The position numbers and the translations under genes were made by a program. DNA of 64,000 bases from Chitinophagales bacterium (GTDB lineage: Bacteria > Bacteroidota > Bacteroidia > Chitinophagales > UBA2359): assembly GCA_020636475.1 (NCBI GenBank), contig JACJXU010000004.1, positions 1-64,000 on the forward strand, read 5' to 3'. Below the pieces are notes generated by a model. The model did no database searches. It saw nothing but the letters and a program-made list of their open reading frames with translations, and was not told the origin of the DNA. Below, piece by piece: positions 62,539-64,000 of the stretch; position 1 is the first letter of the stretch; the number at the start of each line of letters is the position of its first letter.

Positions 62539-63106
62539 TGAGGAGGGAAAATTATAATTCTACTAAATATAATCTTAATTTATTGAAAATAAGTAAGTTG
62601 TAATGGTTTTTTATGTAAAAAAATACTACTTTTTTAAAAAATAATATTTTTTTTCCGGCAAAAACTGCTGTAAAATTGCATTAGAAATTAAATAAAAAAG
62701 AAGATTTAGTTTTTTGAAATAAGAAACTTAACTTTTTGAAAGAAAATAAAAACAAAGCGGACTGACTTCATAATAAACCAAAAACAGTACCACAACACTT
62801 GGGAAAGATGGGCTGAACATCTAAAAAAATCTGGGAGGAGAGTGTTGTGTGTACTGCTAATGGTTTTACGCCCCAATGATCGAAAAAAAAAATCACATTT
62901 CAAAATATTTCTCACCATTAAGCACAATTTACTGCCATTTTTTGTCGTTTCCCATACCCGTTTCAACCATTTAGGCAAAGTATTTGTTTCTGAATATCAC
63001 CAAAATTCAAATGTTCACACAGTTTGCTGTCAATCCATAATTTTAACCGTACTTTTGCAATTTATTTGCATAATTACTAAAACTATAAAATACCGCTAAA
63101 TAAAAA
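62539..63106. other. gene-free AT-rich gap
   Basis: About 570 bases very rich in A/T with no coding-quality frame on either strand; short open frames lack coding character. The only signal recognised is the -7 box near the right end. Confidence 0.5.
63050..63057 (+). promoter_or_regulatory. -7 box TACTTTTG for the MoxR gene
   Basis: TAnnTTTG 49 bases before the ATG at 63107, with TTTG at 63023-63026 as a possible -33 element. Confidence 0.5.
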
Positions 63107-64000
63107 ATGAGTAATGTAAATCATTCTGCTTCCGATGTAGAAGCCGTAAAATCTTTTGCGCAAGTATTTCAATCCTTAAAAAAAGAAATAGCCAAAATTA
63201 TTGTAGGGCAGGAGCAAGTAGTAGAAAGTATCTTAATTTCTATTTTTTGCGATGGTCACAGTTTAATGGTAGGCGTACCCGGATTAGCCAAAACCCTTTT
63301 GGTGAATACCGTAGCCAATGTGTTAGATCTAAGTTTTAAACGCATACAGTTCACGCCAGACCTTATGCCTTCGGATATTATGGGTTCGGAAATTTTGGAC
63401 GACCAGCGCAGGTTTAAATTTGCGCCGGGACCCGTTTTTGCCAATATTGTATTAGCCGATGAAATAAATCGTACGCCACCCAAAACACAATCGGCTTTGC
63501 TCGAAGCAATGCAGGAGCGTTCCGTAACTATTTCGGGCGAAAGACATAAACTGCCACTGCCGTTTTTTGTGTTGGCTACCCAAAATCCGATTGAACAAGA
63601 AGGAACATATCCACTTCCCGAAGCACAATTAGACCGTTTTATGTTTAATGTATTGTTGGATTATCCCAGCATTGAGGAAGAAATAGAAGTAGTAAAAAAT
63701 ACTACTTCCGACCGTTCGGTGAGTTTAAATAAAATTATTAATGTTGACGAAATAATATTTTTTCAAAAATTAGTACGCCGTATTCCCATAGCCGATAATG
63801 TACTCTCGTATGCCGTAAAATTAGCCGCCAAAACACGCCCCAACACAGCATCAGCTACTGCCGATGTAAACAACTATTTGGCGTGGGGAGCAGGTCCGCG
63901 TGCATCGCAATACTTAGTATTAGGAGCAAAAGCACACGCAGCAATGCACGGAAAATTTTCGCCCGATATTGAAGATGTGCAAGCAGTAGCTACCGGAATT
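63107..64000 (+). CDS. MoxR-family AAA+ ATPase, 3'-truncated by the window edge
   Basis: 298 residues are visible from the ATG at 63107. VGQEQVVESILISIF, Walker A-like GVPGLAKTLLVNT, QFTPDLMPSDIMGSEILD, Walker B VLADEINRTPPKTQSALLEA and sensor 1 FVLATQNPIEQEGTYPLPEA are those of MoxR ATPases. These chaperone-like proteins usually precede DUF58 and VWA-domain genes (BatA/BatB) in Bacteroidota; those would lie beyond the edge. Confidence 0.92.
   Translation, partial: MSNVNHSASDVEAVKSFAQVFQSLKKEIAKIIVGQEQVVESILISIFCDGHSLMVGVPGLAKTLLVNTVANVLDLSFKRIQFTPDLMPSDIMGSEILDDQRRFKFAPGPVFANIVLADEINRTPPKTQSALLEAMQERSVTISGERHKLPLPFFVLATQNPIEQEGTYPLPEAQLDRFMFNVLLDYPSIEEEIEVVKNTTSDRSVSLNKIINVDEIIFFQKLVRRIPIADNVLSYAVKLAAKTRPNTASATADVNNYLAWGAGPRASQYLVLGAKAHAAMHGKFSPDIEDVQAVATGI

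Noticed and set aside
62706..62978. 90-residue minus-strand and 85-residue plus-strand frames in the gap before the MoxR gene
   Set aside because: Both read AT-rich sequence with Phe/Lys-rich composition, overlap each other and resemble no family.
1..64000. tRNA or rRNA genes
   Set aside because: No cloverleaf with a TTCRA loop or rRNA-like sequence was recognised in any intergenic stretch; a dedicated tRNA scan was not possible here.

Overview
The window is a chromosomal segment of a Bacteroidota bacterium. Evidence for this: three proteins carry type IX secretion (T9SS) C-terminal sorting domains, the T9SS protein PorZ is present, most intergenic regions have a TAnnTTTG -7 box and no Shine-Dalgarno sequence, and the set DUF4230, DUF4290, DUF6702, FloA/NfeD and GlyQS-type GlyRS is typical of the phylum. 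Base composition is moderately AT-rich. I cannot place it below phylum with confidence. No rRNA, tRNA or CRISPR array was found.

Layout. 1-26.5 kb is ordinary core chromosome: a T9SS cargo tail, glycosyltransferases, a type II NADH dehydrogenase next to a membrane ferredoxin, murA, queA, glyS, lpdA, fur, an orphan D12-class adenine methylase, an OsmC protein, porZ, nadD, thpR, lptC and mnmE. 43.9-64 kb is core again: a secreted amidohydrolase-like protein, a metallo-beta-lactamase fold protein, an RluA-family enzyme, an acyltransferase, an oligopeptide-type ABC permease, rhomboid, rlmH, nfeD-floA, rpe, ndk, guaB, a K+ channel, a T9SS beta-repeat protein and the start of a MoxR ATPase.

Between them, at 26.5-43.6 kb, a defence island sits immediately after the 3' end of mnmE. 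It opens with a decayed DUF3987 gene of mobile-element type. A complete type 1 BREX operon follows in one direction: XRE regulator, brxA, brxB, brxC, pglX, pglZ, brxL. The island ends in a broken gene, an IS1-family remnant and a ~298-bp MITE that has a second copy upstream of guaB.

The most unusual part is inside the BREX operon. Two non-BREX cargo units interrupt it: a four-helix-bundle gene (related to 23S rRNA intervening-sequence proteins) between brxC and pglX, and an AbiEi/AbiEii-type toxin-antitoxin pair between pglX and pglZ. Each cargo is bounded by inverted arrays of the heptamer TTAGGAA/TTCCTAA. The right ends of the two units are nearly identical, encode the last residues (IPNS) of the cargo protein, and stop 2-3 bases before the ATG of the next BREX gene. 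The same heptamers, without cargo, lie in frame at three places inside pglX; one forms a 19-bp hairpin. Because the unit is 7 bp, gain or loss of one copy would shift the pglX frame. The toxin-antitoxin pair also has its own control region of four 29-bp palindromes, the last overlapping its -7 box. I read this as a heptamer-bounded cassette family that loads accessory genes into a BREX operon; that reading is inference, while the repeats and their positions are seen directly.
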